A stretch of DNA of 64,000 nt from Phaeobacter sp. J2-8 (GCF_022867865.1 NZ_JALIEC010000013.1:1-64000); one strand, 5' to 3'; positions 27,683 through 37,448 are shown, counted from the stretch's first letter. The notes: a model not told the origin generated them from the letters alone. Numbers and translations: made by a program.

Positions 27683-30184
27683 CTATGTGCCGCGTCGTTT
27701 CACGCGCAGGGTTGGATCGGCTTCGCGTGGGTCTTCGGGCCAGGGATGGCGGGGATAGCGGCCGCGCATGTCGCGGCGCACATCCGCATATGACGTTTCC
27801 CAAAATCCGGGAATATCCATTGTGACCTGTACCGGGCGTTGTGCCGGCGACAGCAATGTCACCCGCAAGGGCTGTCCGGCGACGGTCGGATGGACCCGTT
27901 GACCAAACATCTCCTGCAAGCGCAGGGTGATCTCGGGATGCTCGCCGCCGTAGTCAATCGGAATTTTCCGCCCCAAAGGCGTGGTAAAGGCCGCCGGCAC
28001 CGCCCAATTCAACGCCTCTTGCTGATCCCAGGACAGCGAGGCGACCAGCGCATCATGCACGTCAAACGCCTTCCAGTGGTCCGCCGTCTTCACCCCGGTC
28101 AAATAGGGCAGAAGCCAATCCTCCAACCCCGCGAGCAAGGCCGCCTCGGACATATCCGGCAGGTCAATCCCGCCTGCGCGTGCCACATGCACCCGTGCCA
28201 CCAGCCGCGCCGCGCCCTTGGACAGACGCAGGCCCAGATCCCGCACCCCGTCCAGCATCGCCCGCGCCACCGCATCGCTGGGCGCGTCTTTCCAGATCCG
28301 GTCCTGCAGCACCACCGCGCCAAACACCTCTTGCTGGCGCGCCACCACTCGCCGGTCGCGTTTCGACCATTCGCAGACATCAACCCAGGCGATCTGATCC
28401 TCAAACAATGCGCGGATCTCGCCCTCGGAAATCGCTATCGCCTGGCGAATGCGCGCTTCACGCGGGTTGCCATCGGTGTCGGTGACCACGATCAACCGTT
28501 GCCCCGCCAGCGGATCACTGTCGTCCATCACCGCACCTTTGCCGCCGGACAACACATAACGGGGCGCATCGCCCTTGCGGCGCAACCCGATCCGGTCCGG
28601 ATAGGCAAGAGCCGCCATCTGGGCCGCTGAATGCGCCGCACCGGTCCCGGACCCCGATCCGGGACCTCCCGCAGCCTTGCCGGAGCCCGCACGCCGCAGC
28701 CGCTTGGCCTCCTGGCCAATCCGCTCAAGCGCCGGGCGGTTCACCTCATAGGGGCGTCGGTTGCGGAATGCGCGCAGGTCGCGCAGGGCCTCCAGCCGCA
28801 GCGCCAGATCCACCGGCGCGCCGCGCAAAGGATCGCGGTCGGCCAGCAGCGCCGCCAACGGCGCGGCCTCCGGCCCGGCCACCGCCAGCATATGCGCCAA
28901 CCGCGGATGCAGGGGCAGGGCGGCCAGCACCCGGCCATGGGCGGTGATTGCGCCCATCGCGTCCAACGCGCCCAGCATCCGCAACAGTGCCTGCGCTTCG
29001 GCCCAGGACCCAGGATTGGGCGGCGTCAGCAGCGGCATGTCCTCAACCGACCCGCCCCAGAGCGCCAATTCCAGCGCCAGCCCGGCCAGATCGGCCACCT
29101 CGATCTCGGCAGGGGCAAAGGCGGGCAGCGCGCCTTCTTCGCCACGTGTCCAAAGCCGATAGGACACGCCTTCGGCCACGCGTCCGCCGCGGCCTGCGCG
29201 TTGGGTGGCCTCGGCCCGGCTGACCCGTTCGGTCACCAGCCGCGACATGCCCGATCCCGGATCAAACCGCGCGCGACGCGCCCGACCGGCATCCACCACC
29301 ACGCGAATGTCTTCGATTGTCAGCGATGTCTCGGCGATCGAGGTCGCCAGAACCACCTTGCGCCCGCTGGTTTCCGGTTGGATCGCCGCGCGCTGGGCGG
29401 CAAAGGGCAGCGCGCCATACAGCGGGCGAATATTGCATTCAGCGGGCAGGCGGGCTTTCAACAAACCTTCGCAGCGGCGGATCTCGCCCTCTCCGGGCAG
29501 GAAGACCAAAACGCCGCCCTCGGTCGCGCTGACCGCCTGAGCCACCAGATCGGCGGTGGCCTCGGCCAGCCGCACTCTTGCCCCCGGTTTGGCCACCAAC
29601 GGCCGGTCCAGCCACCGGGTTTCCACCGGAAAGGACCGCCCCTCAGAGGTGACAACCGGCGCATCGCCCATCAACACCGCCACCGGCGCAGCATCCAGCG
29701 TCGCTGACATCACGATCAGCCGCAGGTCGTCGCGCAGCGCCCCGGCAATTTCCAGACACAGCGCCAGCCCCAGATCAGCATTCAGGCTACGTTCGTGGAA
29801 CTGATCAAAAATCACTGCGCCCACGCCGGTCAATTCGGCGTCCGATTGGATCATCCGGGTCAGGATACCCTCGGTCACCACCTCGATCCGGGTGTTCCGG
29901 CCCACCTTGGCCTCGCCGCGAATGCGGTATCCAACCGTGTCGCCCGCAGCCTCGCCCAGGGTTTCGGCCATACGTTCCGCCGCCGCCCGCGCCGCCAGCC
30001 GCCGCGGCTCCAGCATCACGATGCGCCCGGTCACCAGACCAGCCTCCAGCAGCGCCAGCGGCACTCGCGTCGTCTTGCCCGCGCCGGGGGGCGCCTGAAG
30101 CACCGCGCGGCCATGCGTCGCCACCGCCGCCAGAAGCTCTGGCAGCGCGGCATCAATTGGCAAAGGGGTCCGGCGTGTCGTCAC
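27683..30184 (-). CDS. hrpB: ATP-dependent helicase HrpB (DEAH/RHA family)
   Basis: 833 aa, within the family range. Motif I is APPGAGKTTR near residue 31, motif Ia LEPRRLAARAAAERM, motif III MSATLDAAPV, motif V VLATSIAETSLTIEDI and motif VI TQRAGRGGRVAEG; the HrpB-specific C-terminal region (PIDYGGEHPEITLRLQEMFG) follows. Its cellular role is not well defined; it is a putative RNA/DNA helicase. Motif II reads DQFHERSL instead of DEFHERSL, so the catalytic Glu is Gln (codon 29801-29803). I chose GTG 30184 because AAGG lies upstream and the longer frame overlaps the preceding gene. Confidence 0.92.
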   Translation of the reverse strand: MTTRRTPLPIDAALPELLAAVATHGRAVLQAPPGAGKTTRVPLALLEAGLVTGRIVMLEPRRLAARAAAERMAETLGEAAGDTVGYRIRGEAKVGRNTRIEVVTEGILTRMIQSDAELTGVGAVIFDQFHERSLNADLGLALCLEIAGALRDDLRLIVMSATLDAAPVAVLMGDAPVVTSEGRSFPVETRWLDRPLVAKPGARVRLAEATADLVAQAVSATEGGVLVFLPGEGEIRRCEGLLKARLPAECNIRPLYGALPFAAQRAAIQPETSGRKVVLATSIAETSLTIEDIRVVVDAGRARRARFDPGSGMSRLVTERVSRAEATQRAGRGGRVAEGVSYRLWTRGEEGALPAFAPAEIEVADLAGLALELALWGGSVEDMPLLTPPNPGSWAEAQALLRMLGALDAMGAITAHGRVLAALPLHPRLAHMLAVAGPEAAPLAALLADRDPLRGAPVDLALRLEALRDLRAFRNRRPYEVNRPALERIGQEAKRLRRAGSGKAAGGPGSGSGTGAAHSAAQMAALAYPDRIGLRRKGDAPRYVLSGGKGAVMDDSDPLAGQRLIVVTDTDGNPREARIRQAIAISEGEIRALFEDQIAWVDVCEWSKRDRRVVARQQEVFGAVVLQDRIWKDAPSDAVARAMLDGVRDLGLRLSKGAARLVARVHVARAGGIDLPDMSEAALLAGLEDWLLPYLTGVKTADHWKAFDVHDALVASLSWDQQEALNWAVPAAFTTPLGRKIPIDYGGEHPEITLRLQEMFGQRVHPTVAGQPLRVTLLSPAQRPVQVTMDIPGFWETSYADVRRDMRGRYPRHPWPEDPREADPTLRVKRRGT

Positions 30185-30192
30185 AAAACGCC

Positions 30193-30921
30193 TTATCGCC
30201 GAATGAGCACCGCCCGTCCACGCAGAGTTTGCACATCCATGCGTTTGACCCGCCATTGGCGGTCATCGCTCGGCTCATAGGTCAGCTCAAAGGGAAATGT
30301 CTTGCCTTCCTTCATTGCCTTTTGGGAAAATCCGCCTTCACGGATGTACTGCCCCTGACAGGTCACCAGATCTGTCTGGCGGCGGGGCTGCGATGTTGTC
30401 AGGCGAATGCGCCGCTCACCATCAAAATAACTGACATCCAACCGGCAGAGGTCATCGCCCGCCCGGTCGGCCAGCACCTGCCAGATCGCGGTCAGCGGGT
30501 CCAGCGTGCCGGCCTGTGTCGCGGGCGGGAGCCAATGGCGCTCTGGTTTTTCGCTTTTCTCCAGCACCGGCACGCCGGCACGATAGGTGATGACCTTGTT
30601 GCTTTTGCGCCGTCCGGTGTCTGAATTTTCCTCGTACCGCGCGGGGCGAAACGTGCCGTTGCGCACATGCCCCAGCACCTTTGCATCAAAGCGGAAATCG
30701 GTGATCGCCGCAATCAGGCCAGAGGATTTGACCCGGGCCGCAGCGGCATATTGGCCGCCCTCGCGGGTCATGCGGGTTTGCACCTCTCCGGCTTTCAACC
30801 CTGAGAAATAGACATCATAGCGGGTCTTTTCCTGGGTCGGCTCTGCGGCCCCGGCAAGGGACATGACCTGGGACAGGATCAGCCCCAGGACCACCCCGGA
30901 TGTGCGAGAAAAAGGTTTCAT
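30193..30921 (-). CDS. Exported DUF3108 domain protein
   Basis: 242 aa with signal peptide MKPFSRTSGVVLGLILSQV...LAGAAEP. The mature part matches the DUF3108 pattern: YDVYFSGLKAGEVQTRM near the N-terminus, IAAITDFRFDAKVLGHV, then RPARYEENSDTGRRK and a C-terminal ELTYEPSDDRQWRVKRM. It is a periplasmic beta-rich protein of unknown function. ATG 30921 is the natural signal-peptide start; ten extra residues upstream are unlikely. hrpB starts 8 bases after it, so the two are probably co-transcribed. Confidence 0.82.
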   Translation of the reverse strand: MKPFSRTSGVVLGLILSQVMSLAGAAEPTQEKTRYDVYFSGLKAGEVQTRMTREGGQYAAAARVKSSGLIAAITDFRFDAKVLGHVRNGTFRPARYEENSDTGRRKSNKVITYRAGVPVLEKSEKPERHWLPPATQAGTLDPLTAIWQVLADRAGDDLCRLDVSYFDGERRIRLTTSQPRRQTDLVTCQGQYIREGGFSQKAMKEGKTFPFELTYEPSDDRQWRVKRMDVQTLRGRAVLIRR

Positions 30922-31113
30922 CTGTTGTCCGTTTTGCGGTTTTGCCGCCAAAGTCAGTTCTGAATGGCTGCGCTGCTCTGGACTAGTTGGCCAGTGGCGT
31001 GCACAAAATGCCAGAACTGACCGGACCGCCCGGACCCGCGCGCAATTCCCCGCGCATTCCCCGGCTGGGCCTGTGCGGAATGATGCCGGTCAACACCCAA
31101 CCGGCCAAAAAGG

Positions 31114-32103
31114 ATGGCAGAGCAGATGGACATTTCCGACCTTGCAACCCGGGTTCTGGACGGTGACAGGCGGGCCTTGGCCCGTGCGATCACCCTGATT
31201 GAAAGCGGTCGGGACGATCACCGTGCAGAGGCGACCAAATTGATCGACCGGCTGCGTCAATCCGGGCGGCAGGCGCTGCGGATCGGGTTGTCGGGCACGC
31301 CGGGGGTGGGCAAATCCACCTTTATCGAAAGTTTCGGGTTGATGTTGACCGGGCAGGGGCTGCGGGTGGCGGTTCTGGCGGTTGACCCTTCGTCGGCGCG
31401 GTCGGGTGGGTCCATTCTGGGTGACAAAACCCGGATGGAGCAGCTGACCCGTGACCGCAACGCCTTTATCCGTCCTTCGCCCAGCCAGACCCATCTTGGC
31501 GGTGTGGCGCGCCGCACGCGGGAGGCGGTGGCGCTGTGTGAGGCGGCGGGGTTCGACGTGGTGTTGATAGAGACCGTCGGCGTCGGCCAATCGGAAACCG
31601 TGGTGTCAGAGATGGCGGATCTGTTCCTGTTGCTGCTGGCCCCGGCGGGCGGCGATGAATTGCAGGGCGTCAAACGCGGCATCATGGAGATTGCGGATCT
31701 GATTCTGGTGAACAAGGCAGACGGCGATCTGAAGTCGGCCGCAACCCGGACCTGTGCGGATTATTCCGGCGCGTTGCGTCTGCTGCGCAAACGCCCGCAG
31801 GACCCCGCCGGATTCCCAAAGGCCATGACGGTTTCGGCGCTGCATCTGGAGGGGCTGGAAAAAGCCTGGGATGAAATGCAGACGCTGGTGACCTGGCGGC
31901 GCGAGAATGGTCATTTCGATGGCCGTCGGGCGGAACAGGCGCAATTCTGGTTTTCCGAAGAAGTGCGCCAAACCCTCTTGGCGCGCCTGCAAACGCCAGC
32001 CGCAAAAGATGCGATGGCGATGCTGTCGGCCCGTGTGGCCGCAGGCGAGACAACCCCGACACGCGCCGCCCAGGATATGGTGGCCCGGCATTTGGGCGGA
32101 TGA
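31114..32103 (+). CDS. meaB: Methylmalonyl-CoA mutase-associated GTPase MeaB (ArgK family)
   Basis: 329 aa. It protects adenosylcobalamin-dependent methylmalonyl-CoA mutase and gates cofactor loading. G1 loop GLSGTPGVGKSTFIESFG, the base-off loop VLAVDPSSARSGGSILGDKTRM, VLIETVGVGQSE (G3) and LVNKADGD (G4) are all diagnostic. The start is ATG 31114 or ATG 31126 (MDISDLATRV); AAAAAGG abuts the first and is 11 bases from the second. The mutase genes are not in the window. It overlaps the next gene by ATGA. Confidence 0.92.
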   Translation: MAEQMDISDLATRVLDGDRRALARAITLIESGRDDHRAEATKLIDRLRQSGRQALRIGLSGTPGVGKSTFIESFGLMLTGQGLRVAVLAVDPSSARSGGSILGDKTRMEQLTRDRNAFIRPSPSQTHLGGVARRTREAVALCEAAGFDVVLIETVGVGQSETVVSEMADLFLLLLAPAGGDELQGVKRGIMEIADLILVNKADGDLKSAATRTCADYSGALRLLRKRPQDPAGFPKAMTVSALHLEGLEKAWDEMQTLVTWRRENGHFDGRRAEQAQFWFSEEVRQTLLARLQTPAAKDAMAMLSARVAAGETTPTRAAQDMVARHLGG

Positions 32104-32893
32104 CGGCGGTCCCGCTCTTTGACGGCGATCTGATCCGCGCCAGCGTGTTCAATCCCGGTCAGCCGAAGCTGTTTGTCAGCTTCCGCCAGCGGATCGCCGA
32201 CCCCGGCAGCTTTGCCGAGCCGAAACCGGTGCGCAGTTTCATCAATCAGGGCATGACCCATCTGCACCTGCAGTCGCGTTTGAATGATTGGTATATCAAC
32301 AGCGAAACGGCGGCGTTGGAGGGCGTTCTGACGGAATTTTCCGCCCGCTTCGAGCAGGCCTGTGCGATGGGGTTCTCGATGGGGGGATATGCGGCCTTTC
32401 GCTTTGCTGCGGCGCTGCGACTGGGGCGGATCATTGCGGTGTCACCGCAATATTCCATTGCGCCAGAGCATGTGCCGTTCGATCGCCGCTACCGCGATTG
32501 TGCGGGGGATTCGCGCTCGACGCTGGCGATCTTGGCCCGCGCGGCACAAAAGTGGCGGGTGTGATCCTGGCCGATCCGTTTCGCCCGCTGGATATCCGCA
32601 ATGCCGCCCTGATCCAGACCGCATTTCCCGCCATGCGGCTTGCACGGTTGGCCGGCGGCGGCCATCCCGCAACCGGGGTTCTGGGCGAGGGCGGAAAATT
32701 CGCCAAACTACAGGCGCAATTGGTCAAACCGGTGGTGCCGGTGCGCCGCGTCGTCATGTTGCACCGCAATTCCCGTCGCAAAAGCGTGAAGTACTGGCTA
32801 CATCTGGCAAAACAAGCAGAAAAATCCGGGCGTTTGCCGCTGGCCCGTCATGCAGAAGTCCGCGCATCGATGCTTTTGCATCAGGCGGATTGA
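32100..32893 (+). CDS. Putative alpha/beta-hydrolase-fold protein (frameshifted)
   Basis: ATG 32100 overlaps the meaB stop, so translation is coupled. Frame one includes FGMTHLHLQSR-like beta strands and a nucleophile-elbow motif, AMGFSMGGYAAFRFAAALRLG, typical of alpha/beta hydrolases; frame two continues VAGVILADPFRPLDIRNAALI to the stop. The break is one lost A in the A-run at 32548-32551; five A give AQKVAGVIL and a 264-aa protein. There is no signal peptide, and the substrate is unknown. The tail LHLAKQAEKSGRLPLARHAEV is helical. Confidence 0.65.
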
Positions 32894-32933
32894 ACATCCG
32901 GGCGCGGGAATGTAAAGCCTATGCAACAGGCTC

Positions 32934-32962
32934 TTGACGATTCCCGGCTTGGGGCTTAATAG
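32934..32962 (+). promoter_or_regulatory. Sigma70-type promoter for rpmB
   Basis: TTGACG (-35, 32934-32939), a 17-base spacer, then TAATAG (-10, 32957-32962), about 105 bases upstream of rpmB. Spacing is optimal and both boxes are close to consensus, as expected for a strongly expressed ribosomal-protein gene. Confidence 0.65.
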
Positions 32963-33067
32963 CCTGAAAACCAATTTCCGGGCACTGCAACGCGGTGCCC
33001 TTGATTTTTGTGGGGCGCGCCCGGGCAAATGCTCGTTGTCCTGCTTGAGAACCATGAGGAAGATGAC

Positions 33068-33358
33068 ATGTCGCGCCGCTGCGAATTGACCGGAAAAGGC
33101 CCGATGACTGGCAACAACGTCAGCCACGCCAAAAACAGAACCCGTCGTCGGTTTCTGCCGAACCTGAATGATGTGACCCTGCAATCCGAAACGCTGGGCC
33201 GTGGCGTCAAGCTGCGGATCTCTGCATCGGCTCTGCGTTCGGTCGACCATCGTGGTGGCCTGGACAAGTTCCTTGCCAAAGCCAAGGATGTTGAACTTTC
33301 GGACAATGCGCTGAAAGTCAAAAAAGAGATCGTGAAAGCGCAAGCTGCCGAGGCATAA
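33068..33358 (+). CDS. rpmB: Large ribosomal subunit protein bL28
   Basis: 96 aa. [29 protein letters not shown] is the bL28 signature, followed by [20 protein letters not shown]. It is the alphaproteobacterial length and ends in a Lys/Ala-rich tail. Start ATG 33068 has GAGGAAGATGAC upstream. It stands alone, with its own promoter and terminator. Confidence 0.97.
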   Translation: MSRRCELTGKGPMTGNNVSHAKNRTRRRFLPNLNDVTLQSETLGRGVKLRISASALRSVDHRGGLDKFLAKAKDVELSDNALKVKKEIVKAQAAEA

Positions 33359-33458
33359 GCCAGCTTTCGGGATCTACGGCGCGGGACGCCCCCAGTGGGG
33401 CGACCATGCGGCCAGAGGATCCGATCCAAAAATCAACGCAGACGCTTCGGTGTCCGCC

Positions 33459-33493
33459 AAACCCTCGTCGGCCCACCCGGCGGGGGTTTTTCT
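33459..33493 (+). terminator. Rho-independent terminator after rpmB
   Basis: AAACCCTCGTCGG (33459-33471) folds with 33477-33489 into a 13-bp stem (two G-U pairs) around the loop CCCAC, followed by TTTTTCTTT. It lies 100 bases after the rpmB stop. Confidence 0.82.
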
Positions 33494-33931
33494 TTGCCCG
33501 GATTTTGGCTGCTTTGGCGTGTCGCTTTTTTAAATGCGGCAAAACGGCGGGCCCTTCATCTTAAATTTACGTAACGTCATCTATCCCTTCGGATAGGTGG
33601 AATAGCCAGATGCACTTTTGCTGCACCGCCGCACGTCGGCTACATTCAAACGGTCGAAGAGTGGTTTGTTTCGGGGCGTCGTACCCCTGGCTCGGATTGG
33701 GGTGCCTGCAAGGGTCCTGGTTCGCAAAAACCTTGGAACAGGCCACTCGCGACACCCTGACCGGCATGGCCGGGTCAGGATGTGCAATCGGGCAAACCCG
33801 GCGGGGCAGGCGTGCCAACCCTCACATGCGGTGGCGGGCGGCGCGGGGTGAACAGCGCCAACTGCATGAAAATGCAAGATCTTCAATCACAGTCACGGCG
33901 CCAAACGCCCGCCGAAACGCATGAGATCCGC
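33494..33931. other. Gene-free stretch with small hairpins
   Basis: About 440 bases with no supported gene. It contains CTATCC-CTTC-GGATAG near 33577-33592 and a longer hairpin around CCTGACCGGC-ATG-GCCGGGTCAGG (about 33757-33780). Short ORFs on both strands overlap and lack recognisable families. A small structured RNA is possible but not shown. Confidence 0.35.
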
Positions 33932-34060
33932 CTATTTGGTCTTTTTGCCGCCGATATTCAGCGGTTTGCCCAGGTTGGAATTCGCGGTCGCCAGAACCTT
34001 GGGCTTTTCCTGCTTCGGTTTCTTGGCTTCGCGGTTGCCGTGGTGTTTCTGTTTGGTCAT
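33932..34060 (-). CDS. Small basic protein of unknown function, 42 aa
   Basis: Starts at ATG 34060 with GGAGATCAAC directly upstream and encodes MTKQKHHGNREAKKPKQEKP, then KVLATANSNLGKPLNIGGKKTK. It is extremely Lys-rich, with no hydrophobic segment; it could bind nucleic acid or ribosome, but no family function is known to me. A good ribosome site and clean codons make it likely real despite its size. Confidence 0.7.
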   Translation of the reverse strand: MTKQKHHGNREAKKPKQEKPKVLATANSNLGKPLNIGGKKTK

Positions 34061-34121
34061 GTTGATCTCCGATCACGTTCCCCATGCGGACATCGCACAG
34101 GGCAGTCGCATCGTCAGGCGA

Positions 34122-34253
34122 TCAGGGTTGCCCGTTTGGCCGGGGCGATGATCCGTGGGAGGCGGCAGGGACAAGACTCATCATCTCGGAGCCTGCATGC
34201 TCAAAATATGCCTGCTCTCGCTCACTTACAAGGGGTTTGATGCGGCCGGTCAT
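34122..34253 (-). CDS. Possible small ORF, 43 aa
   Basis: From ATG 34253 the frame reads MTGRIKPLVSEREQAYFEHAG and on to SSPRPNGQP before the stop; the same frame stays open upstream to a TTG at 34316. The composition looks protein-like and GGGGTG lies upstream, but no family is recognised. It is on the same strand as the 42-aa basic gene, 61 bases before it. Confidence 0.3.
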   Translation of the reverse strand: MTGRIKPLVSEREQAYFEHAGSEMMSLVPAASHGSSPRPNGQP

Positions 34254-34388
34254 GCAACACCCCAAGCCCGGAACCAAGGCCCCCGGCTGCCGGTCTTTCA
34301 GCGTTTGCTCGGTCAACGCCCGCCCGCCCGGCTACCGGAGCGGAAACGTTTCAGTAGGATTCTTCTGAGCGTAAGGAATGGAGGTGAA

Positions 34389-35144
34389 TCAGCCGAAGTA
34401 GGTCGGTTTCGGTTTCTGCATAGCAAAATTAGGGGGGATAATTCGACGTTTAGGGCCGAAGGAAAGGCCGGTTCCACAGTCTTTGAACGTTCCGGCACTC
34501 AATTTGGAGCCATTAGGCAGTTCTAGGCCATCCCGAGTAAACCGAAAAATTCCTCCCAAAAGCTCCAATTGTCCACGAACCACGACGAAATCTCCTCTGA
34601 AATCCGCTTCGAAAAATATCTCGCCCTTATTCTTTATAAATTTTACCCAATTCGTTTTAAACTCTATGTCCCAATAGTCTTGAATTTCTGCAAAAACATC
34701 GTTGGCTTCAATTTTGATGTCGGGCCAGAAGTCATGTTTCGGCACCAAAACATCAAGTAGAAACTCTCCTTCCTCAAGTTTGTAATTAAACAAAGTCATA
34801 CCGCCGAAAACCAAACACTTTCGGCAGCTTTCGATATGGATATTGCCAATTTTAAGGGCCTTTTGTGTTCCGTTTCCTCCTAACATGCCCCGAAAGCGCT
34901 TGTGGCGAATGTTGAACGGATTCTGCTTCAACGCGTACGCTTTGTTCTTCGACATTTTTCCGTAGTGACGATGGCACGTTGGGCAGAGTGCAATCATGTG
35001 CTTTGGATCGAAGTGCTGTTTGTCGTGCCATTCAATGATGTGGTGATAGTCGAGTATCGGGCTGCCGCAACTTGCACATCCGAAGCCCGATTCTTGGCGC
35101 AGTACGCGTTGAACGGGCTTGGGAGTATGCGGTCTTGCCTTCAA
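34389..35144 (-). CDS. HNH endonuclease domain protein
   Basis: 251 aa. The N-terminal zinc-finger/HNH fold reads FGCASCGSPILDYHHIIEWHD, then HMIALCPTCHRHYGKM: two Cys pairs and the catalytic His pair. The C-terminal ~150 residues are beta-rich (IKIEANDVFAEIQDYWDIEF, FEADFRGDFVVVRGQL) and unrecognised. It starts at a TTG that overlaps the parE stop (TTGA), so it would be translated by coupling. Base composition is far lower in GC than the neighbours, which suggests recent acquisition. No methylase or restriction partner is next to it. Candidate roles are a lone nuclease or a defence protein. Confidence 0.72.
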   Translation of the reverse strand: MKARPHTPKPVQRVLRQESGFGCASCGSPILDYHHIIEWHDKQHFDPKHMIALCPTCHRHYGKMSKNKAYALKQNPFNIRHKRFRGMLGGNGTQKALKIGNIHIESCRKCLVFGGMTLFNYKLEEGEFLLDVLVPKHDFWPDIKIEANDVFAEIQDYWDIEFKTNWVKFIKNKGEIFFEADFRGDFVVVRGQLELLGGIFRFTRDGLELPNGSKLSAGTFKDCGTGLSFGPKRRIIPPNFAMQKPKPTYFG

Positions 35145-37099
35145 ACATCCAGCTCCTCAACAAACTTCGCATTCGCCTGGATATACTCGAACCGTTTCTC
35201 CGGTTTCTTGCCCATCAGCCGCTCTACCAGATCGCCAGTTTCGCCCGGTTCATCCTCATCAATCGACACCCGAATCAATTTCCGGGTCAGGGATTCATCG
35301 TGGTGTCTTTCAGATCCTTGGCGTCCATCTCCCCCAGACCTTTGAACCGCGACACGTCGATCTTGCCTTTGCCGCCCAGACCCTTTTCCATCCACATCTC
35401 GCGTTCGGCCTCATCAAGGCAATAAACCCGCTTCGCCCCCTGCGTCAGGCGGAACAGCGGCGGACAGGCCAGATAAAGATGCCCGGAATCGATCATGGGC
35501 CGCATCTGGGTAAAGAAGAAGGTCATCAACAGCGCCGCGATATGCGCGCCATCGACATCCGCATCGGTCATGATGATGATCTTCTCATAGCGCAGATCGT
35601 CGATATTAAACCGCGATCCCAGCCCCACCCCCAGCGCCTGTGACAGGTCGTTGATTTCGGCGTTGGAGCCAAGCTTGGACGACGCCGCCCCCAGCACGTT
35701 CAGGATCTTGCCCCGCAGCGGCAAAAGCGCCTGCGTCTTGCGATCCCGGGCCATCTTGGCCGATCCGCTGGCGCTGTCGCCTTCGACGATGAACAGTTCA
35801 GTGCCGTCACGGTTGGAATTGGAACAATCCACCAATTTGCCGGGCAGGCGCAGCTTCTTGGTCGCCGATTTACGTGCGGTTTCCTTTTCCTGACGCCGTT
35901 TCAGCCGCTCCTCGGCCCGCAGCACAAGGAAATCAAGGATCGCGCCCGCCGATTTGGTATCCGCCGCGAGCCAGTTGTCGAAATGGTCGCGCACCGATCC
36001 TTCGACCAGTTTCGCCGCCTCGGTCGTGGCCAGCCGGTCCTTGGTCTGGCCAACAAATTCCGGTTCCCGGATGAAACAGCTGACCAGCGCGCAGCCCCCG
36101 GTCACCAAATCATCGCGCGTGATCTGCGCCGCTTTCTTGTTGTTGGACAATTCGCCATAGGCGCGAATGCCCTTAAGGATCGCGGCCCAAAACCCGCCTT
36201 CATGGGTGCCGCCCTCGGGCGTGGGGACGGTGTTACAATAGCTTTGGATAAATCCGTCGCGCGATGGCGTCCAGTTGATCGCCCATTCCACCTTGCCCGG
36301 CGCGCCGAATTTTTCGCGGAAATCGACCGTGCCCGCAAAGGGTTTGTCGGCATAGGTCGACGCCGTGCCCAGCGTTTCTGTCAGATAATCCGACAACCCG
36401 CCGGGAAAATGAAACGTCGCCTCGGTCGGGGTTTCCCCGTCGTCTATGCCGGATTTCCAACGGATCTCGACACCGGAAAACAGATAGGCCTTCGATCGCA
36501 CCATCTTCAACAGACGTGCGGGTTTGAACCGGTGCTTGCCGAAAATCTGCTCATCCGCGTGAAAGGTCACGGTGGTGCCGCGCCGATTGGGGGCGGCACC
36601 AATCTTTTCGACCCCGCCCAGCGGGATGCCGCGCGAAAACCTCTGTTCAAACAACTCTTTGTTGCGCGCGACCTGAACCACCATCGAATCCGACAGCGCA
36701 TTGACCACAGATGCACCGACGCCATGCAACCCGCCCGACGTCTCATAAGCATCGCCGGAAAACTTGCCGCCGGCGTGCAAGGTGCACAGGATCACCTCAA
36801 GCGCGGATTTTCCGGGGAATTTGGGGTGGGGGTCGATGGGAATGCCCCGGCCATTGTCGCGCACGGTGATGGCAAAATCTTCGTGCAATTCCACCTCGAT
36901 ACGCGTGGCGTGGCAGGCCACGGCCTCGTCCATCGAATTGTCCAGAACCTCGGCCACCAGATGGTGCAGCGCACGTTCATCCGTGCCGCCGATATACATG
37001 CCGGGACGCTTGCGCACCGGCTCCAACCCTTCGAGCACCTCGATATGGCTGGCATCATAGTCAGAAGTCGGAGGATACACCCAAAAGATCGTCGGCCAT
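35141..37099 (-). CDS. parE: DNA topoisomerase IV subunit B (two frameshifts)
   Basis: 652 aa when repaired, the ParE rather than GyrB length (GyrB is about 800). It is the ATPase subunit that decatenates chromosomes with ParC. GHKL motifs: VAEVLDNSMDEAVA, VRDNGRGIPIDPHPK, GGLHGVGASVVNAL; Toprim: ELFIVEGDSASGSAKMARDR, IIIMTDADVDGAHI. The true start is ATG 37099 (MADDLLGVSSD); one extra base at 37065-37066 breaks it from SDYDASHIEVLEG. Near the end, a GGG run at 35290-35292 (one base short) separates KDTTMNP from LTRKLIRVSIDEDEPGE. An essential gene with two single-base lesions points to sequence error. Confidence 0.93.
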
Positions 37100-37217
37100 T
37101 TCGCTGCTCTTTGTTGGTCTTGATTGTCCGCCACTATGCCAGAGCGCGCAGGGCGGGAAAGGGTGTGGATCAAGTCCCGGTCACGTGAAGTGTAATGTGC
37201 AGGTGCTTTGCCATTCT

Positions 37218-37265
37218 TCTTGGCACAAATATCCCGGGGGGCCTTGGGGGGCTGGCCCCCCATCC
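37218..37265. repeat. Dispersed intergenic repeat, copy B
   Basis: ACAAATATCCCGGGGGGC followed by a G6-CTGG-C6-type hairpin (GGGGGGCTGGCCCCCC). It lies in the 349-base gap between the divergent parE and NAD-dependent epimerase genes, which otherwise shows no gene. The gap also has loosely repeated CAACCCATGCCTTGC-like sequence at about 37370-37400. Confidence 0.65.
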
Positions 37266-37448
37266 GGTGGCGCGACCACGCACGCGGGCGTTGCGGACCA
37301 GCCACCAGATCCCGCCAAGGCAACCGCGGAACGCGTCTTGCCTGCCATGCCTCACAACTCATGCTCTGCGACCCACGCCTTTCAACCCATGCCTTGCAAC
37401 CCGGGGCCTGAAACGCATTATGGCCTTGCACATTTATGGGAGGATACC

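Noticed and set aside
33494-33931. Possible structured RNA (6S, SRP or RNase P)
   Set aside because: Only short hairpins seen; none of the conserved motifs of these RNAs could be found.
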